Shown: piece after piece, positions 21,268 through 30,600 of the stretch
How positions within the stretch are numbered: position 1 is the stretch's first letter
How the letters are laid out: each line of letters begins with the position of its first letter
NCBI GenBank assembly: GCA_964440605.1
Contig: CAYTSW010000010.1
Location: 1-37,583 of the forward strand
Reading direction: 5' to 3'
DNA from: CAYTSW01 sp964440605
GTDB lineage: Bacteria; Planctomycetota; Phycisphaerae; Phycisphaerales; UBA1924
Length of the DNA stretch: 37,583 nucleotides
Program-made: the position numbers and the translations under genes
The notes under the pieces: generated by a model
Seen by the model: the letters and a program-made list of their open reading frames with translations, nothing else
What the model was told of the DNA's origin: nothing
Database searches by the model: none

Positions 21268-21306
21268 GTGGAGGGAGTACGGAAGGTTGGTGAGCGCCGT
21301 CGGGCG

Positions 21307-22254
21307 TTAGCGATTCATCGCCGTGTCGTCGGCGTCGCGCTGGCGCTTACGGTCCGTATCGCGCTCTTTGCCGCGCAGCTTGTACATCTCGCCGTCGTGG
21401 CTGATCTGAGCCACCTTGAGCACCTTGCGTCCGTTCATCTTGGTGCGCTCGCCCATGAGCGTCACGCGGTTGCCCTTCTGGACCGGCATTTTCTCGCTGC
21501 GAGCGTGCGGGCCGAGGTTCGCGATCACCTGGTCGCCGTCCTCGAAGGTCACGCGGACGACGCCCTTCTTCATCTCGCGCTGCTGGCGCGTCTCGTTCTG
21601 CTGACTGCGCAGGTGCTCGACCTTCTCGACGGTGCCGCGGATGCGGTAGTCGTGGCGCGCCTTCTGCGCGGCCTTGTTTAGGTCATTGCGGGCCTCGCGG
21701 GTCTCGCCGCGGGTCATGTTGTTCCGGTCGCGGTTGCCCGCCCGGTCGCCACGCTTGCGCGTGTCGTCCTGCATGCGGCGCTGGTCGGTCTGACCCGGGT
21801 TCACCTCGTAGGTGTAGACGTAGTAGTACGGGTCGTACTCGTAATCCTGCCGGGCGTCGTAGTAACCGTCGTAGTAACCGTCTGTATAGACGCTCGAGTA
21901 GTCGGCGTCCCACTCGTCGTCGTAGTAGTCGATGCCGTACTCGTCGTCGTAGTAGCCGTCGTAGTAACCGTCCCAGTAGCCGCCGTAGTCATACACGTCG
22001 TACTCGTAGTCAACGCTGTATCCAGCGTCTACCGAGTCGTCGAACCAGTCGCTCGGGTCGTACCACTCTTCCTCGTGGTAGCCCTCGTCGGCTTCCCACT
22101 CGTAGGCGTCATCCGCGTCGTAGTCGTCGTCCCAATCCTGCGCTGTCGTGGTTGCGGGAGCGAAGGCCAGAGCCGAGCCAGCGATGGCCGCGATGGCCAG
22201 CGTCAACGGGGTTCGCTTGCGGGTGTTCTTGTCGAATCGGTTGAAGAGTTTCAT
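21307..22254 (-). CDS. Exported Tyr/Asp-rich low-complexity protein with C-terminal OB-like domain
   Basis: A 315-residue protein with no cysteine. After a signal peptide (about 1-39, ending TTTAQ) comes a 110-residue stretch with about 30 Tyr and 29 Asp, including the duplicated motif DGYYDGYYD (residues 96-103 and 125-132). A basic, Arg/Asn-rich linker follows (about 155-200). The end (about 203-285) has alternating strands (YRIRGTVEKVEHL, VVRVTFEDGDQVIANLG, GNRVTLMGERTKMNGRKVLKV) like a small OB-fold or DUF5666-type domain. AAAGGAG lies 10 bases before ATG 22254. The acidic-aromatic part could bind metal, cross-link through Tyr or adhere; this is conjecture. Confidence 0.85.
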   Translation of the reverse strand: MKLFNRFDKNTRKRTPLTLAIAAIAGSALAFAPATTTAQDWDDDYDADDAYEWEADEGYHEEEWYDPSDWFDDSVDAGYSVDYEYDVYDYGGYWDGYYDGYYDDEYGIDYYDDEWDADYSSVYTDGYYDGYYDARQDYEYDPYYYVYTYEVNPGQTDQRRMQDDTRKRGDRAGNRDRNNMTRGETREARNDLNKAAQKARHDYRIRGTVEKVEHLRSQQNETRQQREMKKGVVRVTFEDGDQVIANLGPHARSEKMPVQKGNRVTLMGERTKMNGRKVLKVAQISHDGEMYKLRGKERDTDRKRQRDADDTAMNR

Positions 22255-22630
22255 GTGTGTGTTGCTCCTTTGGAGTGTCTGTCGTTCTGAAAAAAGGGTG
22301 GTGCCAACGCGGCTTCTTTGCCGTCGAGCCACCCGCGATGGACAAGGAAAGACTCGGGCGGCGCGGTGAGCACGTGGTGACCGATCGGTGAAACCCGGTT
22401 CATAGCTCGTGCACGTTCGCACCCTGCGTCTCCGGGCCGTCCGCGACGCGAGAGGCGACGCTTGCCGCCCCAGACGCTGCGTCCGCCCTGATTCCGTCGA
22501 GCCGACGCGGGCGTCGCCCGGGCCTCGTTCATGAAATCGCCCCCCGCTCAACGCTGAGCATCGTGCGAGGACGCGTCGATCGCCGTGCTGTGCGGTCGCC
22601 CGCCTAGCCTGCAGCCGGAGGTGCGGCTGC
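22255..22630. other. Divergent intergenic region (376 bases)
   Basis: This gap separates the divergent Tyr/Asp-rich gene and ndh. Next to ndh, TAGCCT (22605-22610) may be a -10, and GGAGGT lies in the loop of GCAGCC/GGCTGC (22611-22616/22625-22630) right before the ATG. On the other side the AAAGGAG ribosome site lies near 22267. I see no gene in the middle, where short frames on both strands lack coding character. Confidence 0.5.
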
Positions 22631-24094
22631 ATGAGCCACAGCGACCCAGCGACCCAACTCGAACGACGCGCCCGCGGCGCGGGCGGCTCACGCCCGCGGG
22701 TCTTCGTCGTCGGCGGAGGCTTCGGCGGTCTCTCCTGCGTCAAGGCCCTGCGTAAGGCCCACGCCGATGTCACCCTTATCGACCGACGCAACTACCACCT
22801 CTTCCAGCCCCTCCTCTACCAGGTCGCCACCGCCGCGCTCTCCTCGGCCGACATCGCCGCCTCCATCCGCGAGGCGCTTCGCCATCAGTCCAACGCCCGC
22901 GTCGTGCTCAGCGAGGTCCGACGCGTCGACCTCGCCGCCAAACGCCTCGAGTTCGACGGCGGGTCCATTGACTACGACTATCTCGTCCTCGCCGCCGGCG
23001 CGACGCACGCCTACTTTGGCAACGACGACTGGGCGGCGTCGGCGCCCGGCCTCAAGACCATCGAAGACGCGATCGAGATCCGAAAACGCATCCTGCTCGC
23101 CTTCGAGGTCGCCGAGTACGAAGGCTCCGAAGAGGCCCAGCGTGCGGCGCTTACCTTCGCCGTCGTCGGCGGCGGGCCCACCGGCGTCGAACTCGCCGGC
23201 GCCATCAAAGAGATCGCCGGCCAGACCATCCAACGCGACTTCCGCTCCATCGACACCACCACCACGCGCGTCATCCTCTGCCAGGGCGGCGACCGCGTCC
23301 TCAAAGGCATGCCCGACGAACTCAGCGCCCGCGCCAAACGCGACCTCGAAGAGATGGGCGTCGAAGTCATCGTCGGCAAACGCGTCGTCGACGTCGGCGA
23401 CTACGGCGTCACGCTCGACGATGGTCAGCGCATCCATGCCCGCAACGTCTTTTGGGCCGCGGGCGTCCGCGCCAACCCCATTGGCCAGAGCAGCGACATG
23501 CCGTGCGACAAGGCCGGCTGCGTCCACGTCGAGGCCGACCTCTCCGTCCCGGGCCACCCGCACACTTTCGTCATCGGCGACATGGCGAGCGCGACCAGTG
23601 GCGACACTGGCCGCGCCGTTCCCGGCGTCGCCCCCGCCGCCCTTCAGATGGGCCGTCACGTCGGCAGACTCATCGCCGAAGAATGCACCTCAGGCGCACA
23701 CCTCCGAGAGCCCGCCGACCGCGAGCCCTTCCGCTACGTCGACAAGGGCACACTCGCGACCATCGGCAAGGCGCGAGCGGTCGGCGAGATCCGCGGCTTC
23801 AACTTCACCGGCTTCCTCGCGTGGTTCCTGTGGGGGCTCGTTCACATCACCTTCCTCGTCGGCTTCGGCAACCGCATCGTCGTCGTCACCCGCTGGTTCT
23901 ACAACTGGGCCACGAACTCACGCGACGCCCGACTCATCACCGGGGAAGCACGCATCGACGTCGTCCAACCGCGCGAGACCCGGGGCGACCTGCGGCTCGA
24001 ACACCGCACGGTGCAGGTCACCGCAGGCGCCGAGGGCGACGCCGGCGCGGGGGCGCGTGCTGCGAGCGCCGGTTCGGGCGCGGGCGGCCCCTGA
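22631..24094 (+). CDS. ndh: Type II NADH dehydrogenase (NDH-2)
   Basis: A 487-residue membrane-associated flavoprotein that passes electrons from NADH to quinone without pumping protons. The FAD site is VFVVGGGFGGL (GGGFGG about 28-33), the NADH site VVGGGPTGVELAGAI (about 178-192), and GDMAS near 315 contacts the flavin. RRNYHLFQPLLYQVATAAL is a family hallmark. The C-terminal hydrophobic stretch (GFLAWFLWGLVHITFLVGF) is the usual membrane anchor. The last ~40 residues are Ala/Gly-rich and variable. GGAGGT lies 8 bases before ATG 22631. It is convergent with pgl across 15 bases. nuoB also appears in the window, so the cell likely has both NADH dehydrogenase types. Confidence 0.95.
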   Translation: MSHSDPATQLERRARGAGGSRPRVFVVGGGFGGLSCVKALRKAHADVTLIDRRNYHLFQPLLYQVATAALSSADIAASIREALRHQSNARVVLSEVRRVDLAAKRLEFDGGSIDYDYLVLAAGATHAYFGNDDWAASAPGLKTIEDAIEIRKRILLAFEVAEYEGSEEAQRAALTFAVVGGGPTGVELAGAIKEIAGQTIQRDFRSIDTTTTRVILCQGGDRVLKGMPDELSARAKRDLEEMGVEVIVGKRVVDVGDYGVTLDDGQRIHARNVFWAAGVRANPIGQSSDMPCDKAGCVHVEADLSVPGHPHTFVIGDMASATSGDTGRAVPGVAPAALQMGRHVGRLIAEECTSGAHLREPADREPFRYVDKGTLATIGKARAVGEIRGFNFTGFLAWFLWGLVHITFLVGFGNRIVVVTRWFYNWATNSRDARLITGEARIDVVQPRETRGDLRLEHRTVQVTAGAEGDAGAGARAASAGSGAGGP

Positions 24095-24109
24095 CCAGAC
24101 TCCCGCGCC

Positions 24110-24916
24110 TCACTCCGGACACGCCTCGGCATCGAGGAACCACTTCATCACCCCCGCCAACGGCTTGACCCCGAGGATGGGCAGCTCGCGCGTGCTCGCC
24201 GATTGCTCCGCAACCCGCGACAGCGTCGCACGCTTCTTCGAGCCGGTCACCAGCACCGCGACGTACCGCGCGGCGTTGATCAGCGGGAAGGTCATCGTCA
24301 GCCGCGGCGGCGGCGTCACGCTCGGGCCCTCGTTGAACACCACCAGCCGATCCCGCTCGCGCAGCGCGGGCGAGTCGGGGAAGAGCGAAGCCGTGTGTGC
24401 ATCGTCGCCCATCCCCAGCAGCACGAAGTCCAGCCGGTCGTGCCCCTTTTCCCGCCAGAGCAGGTGCTCGCGCAGGGTGCGCTCGTACGCCACGTCCGCC
24501 CCCTCACGATCGGCGTGCATCGGGTGCAGGTTGTCCTCGGGGATGTCCGCGTGGTGGGCGAAGTGCGCCGAGATCTGCTTCCAGTTCGACGCCACGTCCG
24601 TCTCCGGCACGCGCCGCTCGTCCACCAGCCACAGGTGCGTGAACTTCCAGGGCAGCCGACGGAACGCCGGGTCGGTCATCAGCGCCCGGTAGAACGGGAG
24701 GGGGGTCGAGCCCCCCGAGAGCGCCAGGTGGAAGTCTCCGAACTCGCGCACGCAGTTCTGCGCATGGATGAGAAGGTCCGCGCCCAGGGCGTGATAGAGC
24801 TGATCGACGTCACGCCTGGCGACTACCGCGTCGCCGGGCAGCGGCGGGGGGGTCGGCTCGGTCTCGAGCGAGTAGGGAGAGATGCCGGGCGGCAGATCGG
24901 GGGTGCCATCGCTCAT
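24110..24916 (-). CDS. pgl: 6-phosphogluconolactonase
   Basis: A 268-residue enzyme that hydrolyses 6-phosphogluconolactone in the oxidative pentose phosphate pathway. Family motifs are present: HLALSGGSTPLPFYRAL (phosphate loop), LWLVDERRVPETDVASN and FVLLGMGDDAHTASLFPDSP. The C-terminus has RLTMTFPLINAARYVAVLVTG, also typical of the SOL/DevB type. About 35 N-terminal residues are Pro-rich and poorly conserved in appearance. There is no Shine-Dalgarno; TAGAGT lies 6 bases before ATG 24916, suggesting a leaderless transcript. zwf and gnd are not adjacent. It is convergent with ndh. Confidence 0.95.
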   Translation of the reverse strand: MSDGTPDLPPGISPYSLETEPTPPPLPGDAVVARRDVDQLYHALGADLLIHAQNCVREFGDFHLALSGGSTPLPFYRALMTDPAFRRLPWKFTHLWLVDERRVPETDVASNWKQISAHFAHHADIPEDNLHPMHADREGADVAYERTLREHLLWREKGHDRLDFVLLGMGDDAHTASLFPDSPALRERDRLVVFNEGPSVTPPPRLTMTFPLINAARYVAVLVTGSKKRATLSRVAEQSASTRELPILGVKPLAGVMKWFLDAEACPE

Positions 24917-24928
24917 GGCCTGACTCTA
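24917..24928 (-). promoter_or_regulatory. -10-like hexamer directly before pgl
   Basis: On the minus strand TAGAGT (24928-24923) is followed by CAGGCC and the ATG. No ribosome site is present and no clear -35 box was found. The position matches the other TANNNT hexamers next to start codons in this window. The rest of 24917-25165 is GC-rich with a possible TAGTAT -10 (25063-25068) for the lipoprotein gene. Confidence 0.45.
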
Positions 24929-25165
24929 AACGCGCAGAGCCGCCGCTTCCGATCGCTCGCTCGACCCTTCCGCCCGGCCCCGACCCCGCGCCGCCCCGCG
25001 CGGCCCATCCGGGCCCCGGCCGACGGTCCATGCCCCCGTTCGAGGCGGAAAGCGCCCCGGTGTAGTATCGTTTTCCCGGACCGGACGATCGTGGCGTTCG
25101 GCAAAAGGTGGGCGAGGCGACTTTGGCCGAGCCGCTCGTGATCACCGTGTGCGTGGAGGTGTCCG

Positions 25166-25627
25166 ATGTGTGGGATGACGCGTGGCGTGAGGGTGGGCCT
25201 GCTGACGGCGGCGTTGGCCGGAGGCATGATGGTCGTCGCTCCGGGGTGTCATCAGTCGACACCCGCTCCCGAGCCGCTCCCGCTCGAGCCGCTCGACCGC
25301 GGCGAACTGATCGGCCAGGCGAAAGTGCAGGAGCCGACCGCCGCCCGCCTGCCCCGCGACACCAACCTGTGGGTCTGGCTCGAGCGGAGCGATGACGACC
25401 GCGAGCGGGCCATCGGTCGAGCCGTCGTCGCCGCCGCCGACCGCGCCCTGATCCCCTTCGCGATCGAATACCTCCAGCAGAACATCGTTCCCGAGGGCAC
25501 GTACGAGCTCCGGGCCCAGCTCCGCGCTGGCTCGCGGATCCTCGCGTCGCACACGCAGGCGCTCGAACTCGACGAAGACGGCGTGCTGCCCCCCCAGGTC
25601 ACCTTCGAACTTGATCCGACGCCGTAA
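25166..25627 (+). CDS. YbaY-like lipoprotein
   Basis: A 153-residue lipoprotein: signal peptide with the end MMVVAPGCHQS, where Cys28 is the likely lipid site (the lipobox is imperfect). After a Pro-rich linker, a beta domain (about 65-150) contains NLWVWLERSDDDRERAIGRA, LIPFAIEYLQQNIVPEGTYE and LRAQLRAGSRILASHTQ. This order of strands is like YbaY/YscW-type small lipoproteins (PF09619), judged by eye. Such proteins sit in the outer membrane; their roles are poorly known. GGAGG lies 6 bases before ATG 25166. The stop is followed by a long untranslated stretch with the structured element at 25705-25885. Confidence 0.75.
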   Translation: MCGMTRGVRVGLLTAALAGGMMVVAPGCHQSTPAPEPLPLEPLDRGELIGQAKVQEPTAARLPRDTNLWVWLERSDDDRERAIGRAVVAAADRALIPFAIEYLQQNIVPEGTYELRAQLRAGSRILASHTQALELDEDGVLPPQVTFELDPTP

Positions 25628-25704
25628 CGGCGCAACGTATGAGCGTTGGCCCCCGCGGCGGCGACGCCTCGGGACACGCAAGCCATTTTGAGCATGGTTG
25701 AACA

Positions 25705-25885
25705 GGACGTTCACAAGCGTCCGGTAGTTTCTCGATGGTCGAGGTGGAAGGCCGAATGACCGGAAGGTCCGGGCGGCCGAGCGGCGCAACCCGGCGGACC
25801 GCGCGATGCGCCCTGCATCGCTACGCGGGCCGGTTTTGAGACGGGCCGGGCTCCGGAGGAGGTGCCTGGCCCGTCTCTCTTTTTG
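25705..25885 (+). ncRNA. Candidate structured RNA ending in a strong terminator
   Basis: Five stems follow one another. H1: GGACG/CGTCC (25705-25709/25718-25722). H2: CTCGA/TCGAG (25731-25735/25739-25743). H3: GGCCG/CGGCC (25750-25754/25774-25778), enclosing GACC-GGAA-GGTC, a GNRA-type tetraloop hairpin. H4: CCGG, CCGCG and CGATGC paired with GCATCG, CGCGG and CCGG (25791-25833). H5: a terminator GAGACGGGCC/GGCCCGTCTC (25838-25847/25868-25877) followed by TCTTTTTG. It is not tmRNA, SRP RNA or RNase P as far as I can tell. The terminator is 142 bases before the next start codon. It could be a small RNA, a folded 3' untranslated region of the lipoprotein gene, or a leader with attenuation. The 5' end is unknown. 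Confidence 0.5.
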
Positions 25886-26026
25886 CCGATCGACACGGCG
25901 CCCCGAAGGGCCTTGGGGGTGGCATTCCGCACGCGGGATTGCACTACAAGCAGCCCCCGAATCGCGCTAGAGTCCTGCCCGGCACCGACGAGCGCTCGCC
26001 TCCCCGCGGGCAGGAAGGGCACGACC

Positions 26027-27388
26027 ATGCCGTACTACACCAAGCTCGGGACGCTCCCCAAAAAGCGTCACACCCAGTTCCGCCGACCCGACGGCGCGCT
26101 CTACTCCGAAGAAGTCTTCGGCACCGAGGGCTTCGTCGGGCCCACCTCGACGCTGTACCACATCCACCCGCCCACGCAGGTGTACGGCTGGAAGACCCTC
26201 TACTCCACCGCCGCCGAATACGTCGAACGCGACGTCATGCGCATGCGGCACACCACCTCCGACATCAAGCCCAAGGGCGACCCGGTCAGCGGCCGCGTTG
26301 TGCTCTTTGGCAACGCCGACTGCGAGATGGCCATCTGCAATCCCGCAGAGCCCATGAGCTACCACTACAAGAACGGCCAGGGCGACGAGTGCGTCTTCAT
26401 CCACTTCGGCCGCGGCACGTGCCACACCATGTTCGGCACGCTCAAGTTCGGCCCCAAGGACTACATCATCCTCCCCAAGGGCTGCATCCATACGATCGAG
26501 TTCGACCGCATGGCCGACGCCCCCGACGACGAGAAGCCCGCCAACTGGACCGAAGAGTCCATGCCCTTCGGCAAGTTCCTCGTCATCGAGACGTGCAACG
26601 CTTCGCACATCGCCCCGCCCCCGCGTTACCTCTCGAAGAAGACCAGCCAGTTCCTCGAGCACTCTCCGTACTGCGAGCGCGACCTCCGCCTCCCCGAGGC
26701 CCCGCTGACGTTCGACGAGGAAGGCGAGTTCGAGGTCCGCGTCAAGGCCCGCGATGCCATGCACGCGTTTACCTACCACTACCACCCGCTCGATGTCGTC
26801 GGTTGGGACGGCTGCTACTACCCGTACATCTTCAACATCGACGACTTCGCCCCCATCACCGGCGAACTCCACATGCCCCCGCCCATCCACCAGACCTTCG
26901 AGGCCCACAACTTCGTCATCTGCTCCTTCTGCCCCCGCGCGCTCGACTTCCACCCCAAGGCCGTCCGCGTTCCCTACAACCACTCCAACATCGACTCCGA
27001 CGAAGTCCTCTACTACGTCGAAGGCAACTTCGGCTCGCGCAAGGGCATCGACGTCGGCTCGCTGACGCTCCACCCCCAGGGCATCCCGCACGGCCCGCAC
27101 CCCGGCACCGTCGAGCCCTCGCTCGACGCCAGCCACACCGCCGAACTCGCCGTCATGTGCGACACCTTCCGCCCCCTCTTCCCCACCAAGGCCGCCATCG
27201 AGCTCGACGACCCCGAGTACCCCAAGAGCTGGCTCGGGGAGCATTTCCCCGGCGCCGCCAAGCGCCAGGTCGCCGCCAAGCTCAACGGTCACGCCGCCTT
27301 CCCGGTTGCGCCCGAGGGCAACGACGAACTCATCGAGGCGCGGGAAACAACCGGCCGCGTCTTCGGCGAAGCCGCGCCCAAACGCTGA
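26027..27388 (+). CDS. hmgA: Homogentisate 1,2-dioxygenase family protein
   Basis: A 453-residue cupin-fold dioxygenase. By family it opens the ring of homogentisate to maleylacetoacetate in tyrosine breakdown, using Fe(II). The N-terminus MPYYTKLGTLPKKRHTQFR and blocks EHSPYCERDLRLPE, DVVGWDGCYYPYIFN, PITGELHMPPPIHQTFE and PYNHSNIDSDEVLYYVEG match the shorter HGD branch seen in Bacteroidetes and others. Iron ligands are likely His319, an acid at 325/326 and His355 in HPQGIPHGPHPG. AGGAAGG lies 7 bases upstream of ATG 26027. No other tyrosine-catabolism gene is nearby, so the exact substrate is less certain. A terminator follows. Confidence 0.9.
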   Translation: MPYYTKLGTLPKKRHTQFRRPDGALYSEEVFGTEGFVGPTSTLYHIHPPTQVYGWKTLYSTAAEYVERDVMRMRHTTSDIKPKGDPVSGRVVLFGNADCEMAICNPAEPMSYHYKNGQGDECVFIHFGRGTCHTMFGTLKFGPKDYIILPKGCIHTIEFDRMADAPDDEKPANWTEESMPFGKFLVIETCNASHIAPPPRYLSKKTSQFLEHSPYCERDLRLPEAPLTFDEEGEFEVRVKARDAMHAFTYHYHPLDVVGWDGCYYPYIFNIDDFAPITGELHMPPPIHQTFEAHNFVICSFCPRALDFHPKAVRVPYNHSNIDSDEVLYYVEGNFGSRKGIDVGSLTLHPQGIPHGPHPGTVEPSLDASHTAELAVMCDTFRPLFPTKAAIELDDPEYPKSWLGEHFPGAAKRQVAAKLNGHAAFPVAPEGNDELIEARETTGRVFGEAAPKR

Positions 27389-27452
27389 CCGGCGCGACAA
27401 CAAGGCCACCGCCCCCGACGAAGGGGCGAAGCTTCAACGCATCAGCACCAAC

Positions 27453-27482
27453 GCCCGGCCGACCGCCGGGCATTTTCTTTTG
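27453..27482 (+). terminator. Rho-independent terminator of the HGD-family gene
   Basis: GCCCGGC (27453-27459) pairs perfectly with GCCGGGC (27465-27471) around CGACC, followed by ATTTTCTTTTG. It lies 64 bases past the stop at 27388. Confidence 0.9.
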
Positions 27483-27643
27483 CCGAGAGCAGCAACGTGC
27501 GGCGTCCCGCCCGCGCAGGCGGGCCCCGCACAGCCGATGTCTCGCCTCGTGTCGTGGACCACTCTCTTCGCCTTGTTGGTGCCCGCTCACCCGTTTAGCA
27601 TCCGCGCTTCGCATCGGGCGCGGGGGGTGTCTGCGAGGCGTGA

Positions 27644-30600
27644 GTGTTGGGACGCGGGCGTAAGCGTGACAGCGGCAGTGGGGCGTTGGGGCGGCACGCG
27701 TGCGCGCTGCTCGCCGCTTGCGGTCTCGCCGCCGCCCTCTCCACGAGTGCCGTCGCGCAGGACGTGGATGACACGGGCCTGCTCAGCGCCATCGGGCGTG
27801 GAGGCGTCGCGATCGATCAGATCGACGGTCGCGCCTGGGCCGGCGTCAACGCCGCCGCGCCGCTGCAAACCGGCGGCATCGAGTTCGCCGCCCTCCGCGC
27901 GTTCGCGTGGAACGTCGGCTCCACACGCCGCCTCGTGCTCGACGCCGATGTCCGCGTCACCCTCGCTTCCTTCCACTTCGTCGCCGACCGCGCCGTCGTG
28001 TGGGTCGAGCCCCTCGAAGTCGTCGACCCGGACGCGCCCGACACCGTCCGCGACGCCCACCAGGTCGCGGTCTACTTCGAACGCGTCCGCACTCCCGGCG
28101 TCGCGCCGGGCACCGGGCTGGCTCAGCAGGGCGAACGTCTCCTCGTCACCGCCCTGCTCGCGGGCGCGCCGCCGAGGCTCGACGCCACGGTGCTCGACGA
28201 GGGGCGCCCAGTCGCGGTGTCCGACGCTTTTCTCGCCGATGCCGAAGCCCGTTTCGCACGCCACCTGCGCCGCCTGCTGGGCGAAGAGGTCGTCGCGCGC
28301 CCGCCTCTGCGCTTCGAGCTGCCGACGCGCGCGGGCGCCGAGCGTGTCGTAGCCGAGCGGCGCGACGCACCGATCGAGGCCGACGCCCTGCGCATCGAAC
28401 GCCCGGGCGGCGTCCCGCTCGCCGAGTCCGCCCGCCGCGCCGACGAGCCGGCCTTCGACACACGCGATGACGTGCCCCCCTACGACGGGCCCGAACGCGC
28501 ACCAGCCCCGGCGCAGCGTCTGGCCTTTTCCGCCGGCGAAGTGGCCTACCTCTCGCCCGACCGCGTCGACGCCGCGCTCGCGGGCGCACCGGCGGACGAG
28601 GGCGACACTCCCGCCGGAGCCGTCGCTCTCGCCGGCGGCGTCACCGTCATCCTCACCCCCGCCGACCCCGTGCGTGAGCGCGGCGTCGAGCTCCGCGCCC
28701 AGCGCGTGGTCATCTTTGTCCGCGAAGACGCCGCCGATCGTCTGCTCACCGGCTCGCTCGAGGCGGACATCGTCACCGGTGTCTACCTCGAGGGCGACGT
28801 CTCGGCCAGCGACGGCTCGTACACCCTCCGCGGCGACCGCTTCTACTTCGACCCCGCAACGCGACAGGGCATCGCTCTCGACGCCGTCTTCTCGACGTTC
28901 GACGATCAGCGCGGCATGCCGCTCTACGTCCGCGCCGACGAGATCCGTCAGGTCTCCGAACGCCAGTGGCGCGGCGAGAACGTCCTGCTCGCCAACGTCG
29001 CCTTCGCCGAGCCCCATTTCGCCATCGGCGTCAGCGAAGTCACCATCACGCGCCCCACGCCCGCGCCCAGCGCCACCGGTCGCGCGAGCGATGCCGAAAC
29101 GCCGCCCCCCCTCGTCGACGCCCGCGGCGTCTCGTTCCGCGTCGGCGATGTGCCGGTCTTCGGCGTCCCGCGCGTCCGCGGCGAACTCCGCCCCTCGCCG
29201 CTCCGCAGCGTGCAATACGAAAACTTCGCCGGCGACAACGCCATCCGCACCCGCTGGGATCTCCTCCAGCTCCTCGGCGTCGAGATCGACAGCGGCACAC
29301 GCGCTGAACTCCTCCTCGACGGCTTCATCGAACGCGGGCCCGCCGTCGGCGTCGACCTCGCCTGGGACCGGCCCACCGCGCGCGGCGGCGTCTTCGGCTA
29401 CGGCATCTTCGACAACGGGGAGGACCGCCTCACCTCCGGCGCCGACCTCAAGCGCGACGACGACCTCCGGGGCGTCATCACCGCCGAAAACGCCTGGCGC
29501 GTCAACGGCGAGTGGACCATCTTCGCCGAAGGCAGCTACATCTCCGACGAGGCCTTCATCGACGCCTTCTTCGAGCGCGAAGCCGAATCACGACGCGAGT
29601 TCATCAACTCACTCTACTTCCGCCGCATCCGGAACAACCACCTCATCGGCCTCGAGGTCCGCGGCACCCTCAACGACTTCATCGCCAACGAATACCTCCT
29701 GCAAAGCCAGGGCTACACCACTCAGCGCTTCCCCGAACTCCGCGTCGCGCAGGTCGGCCAGGAACTCTTCGGCCTCTTCTCATACACCGGCGAAGCCCGC
29801 GCCGGCCTTCTCGCCCTCTCCTTCCACGAGCCCCGCCTCCGCGACATCGGCCTCGACACCCGCGCACGCGCCGGACAGGCCTTCGGCCTGCGCCCTCGAG
29901 ACCGCCTCTCGGACCGCCTCGAAGCACAAGGCCTCTCCGAATCCTCCGTCTTCCGCTTCGATACCCGCCACGAGGTCTCCATGCCGCTCTCCGCCGGGGC
30001 GCTCAACATCGTCCCCTTCGCCGTCGGCCGATTCACCTGGTACGACGATGACTTCGAAGACTTCCGAGGCGACGACGATCTCGACTCCCACCGCCTGTGG
30101 TCCGCCGCCGGCCTCCGCCTCTCCACCTCCCTCGTCCGCACCGACCCCACCTTCCGCAGCCAGCTCTTCGACCTCAACGGCATGCGGCACATCATCGAGC
30201 CGCACCTCACCGTCTGGCAGGGCGCTTCCACGATCGACCCCTCCGAACTCCCCGTTTACGACGAGTCCGTCGAGTCCATCGCCGACGGAACCGTCGTCAG
30301 CTTCGGCGCCCGCCAGACCTGGCAGACCAAACGCGGCGGGGCGCTCGGGCAATACACCGTGGATTGGCTCGTCCTCGAAACCACCGCCGTCTACTCCAGC
30401 GACGACACGCCCATCGACTCGCCCTTCGGCTTCTTCTACTCCGCCCGCCCCGAACGCTCCAACCTCGGCGACTTCATCCAGATCGACGGCGTCCTCCGCC
30501 TCACCAACGCCACGAGCCTCACCTGGGACGTCATCCACGACTTCGAGAACAGCCAGACCGCGCGCGTCGCGGTTGGCGGCGAGATCGACCACGGCCGAGG

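Noticed and set aside
22611..22630. Hairpin enclosing the ndh ribosome-binding site as a thermosensor or switch
   Set aside because: If TAGCCT at 22605 is the -10, the left arm would lie at or before the transcription start and not be in the RNA.
25758..25769. GGAA tetraloop reminiscent of SRP RNA
   Set aside because: The conserved AGCAGCC side and the symmetric loop of SRP RNA domain IV are absent.
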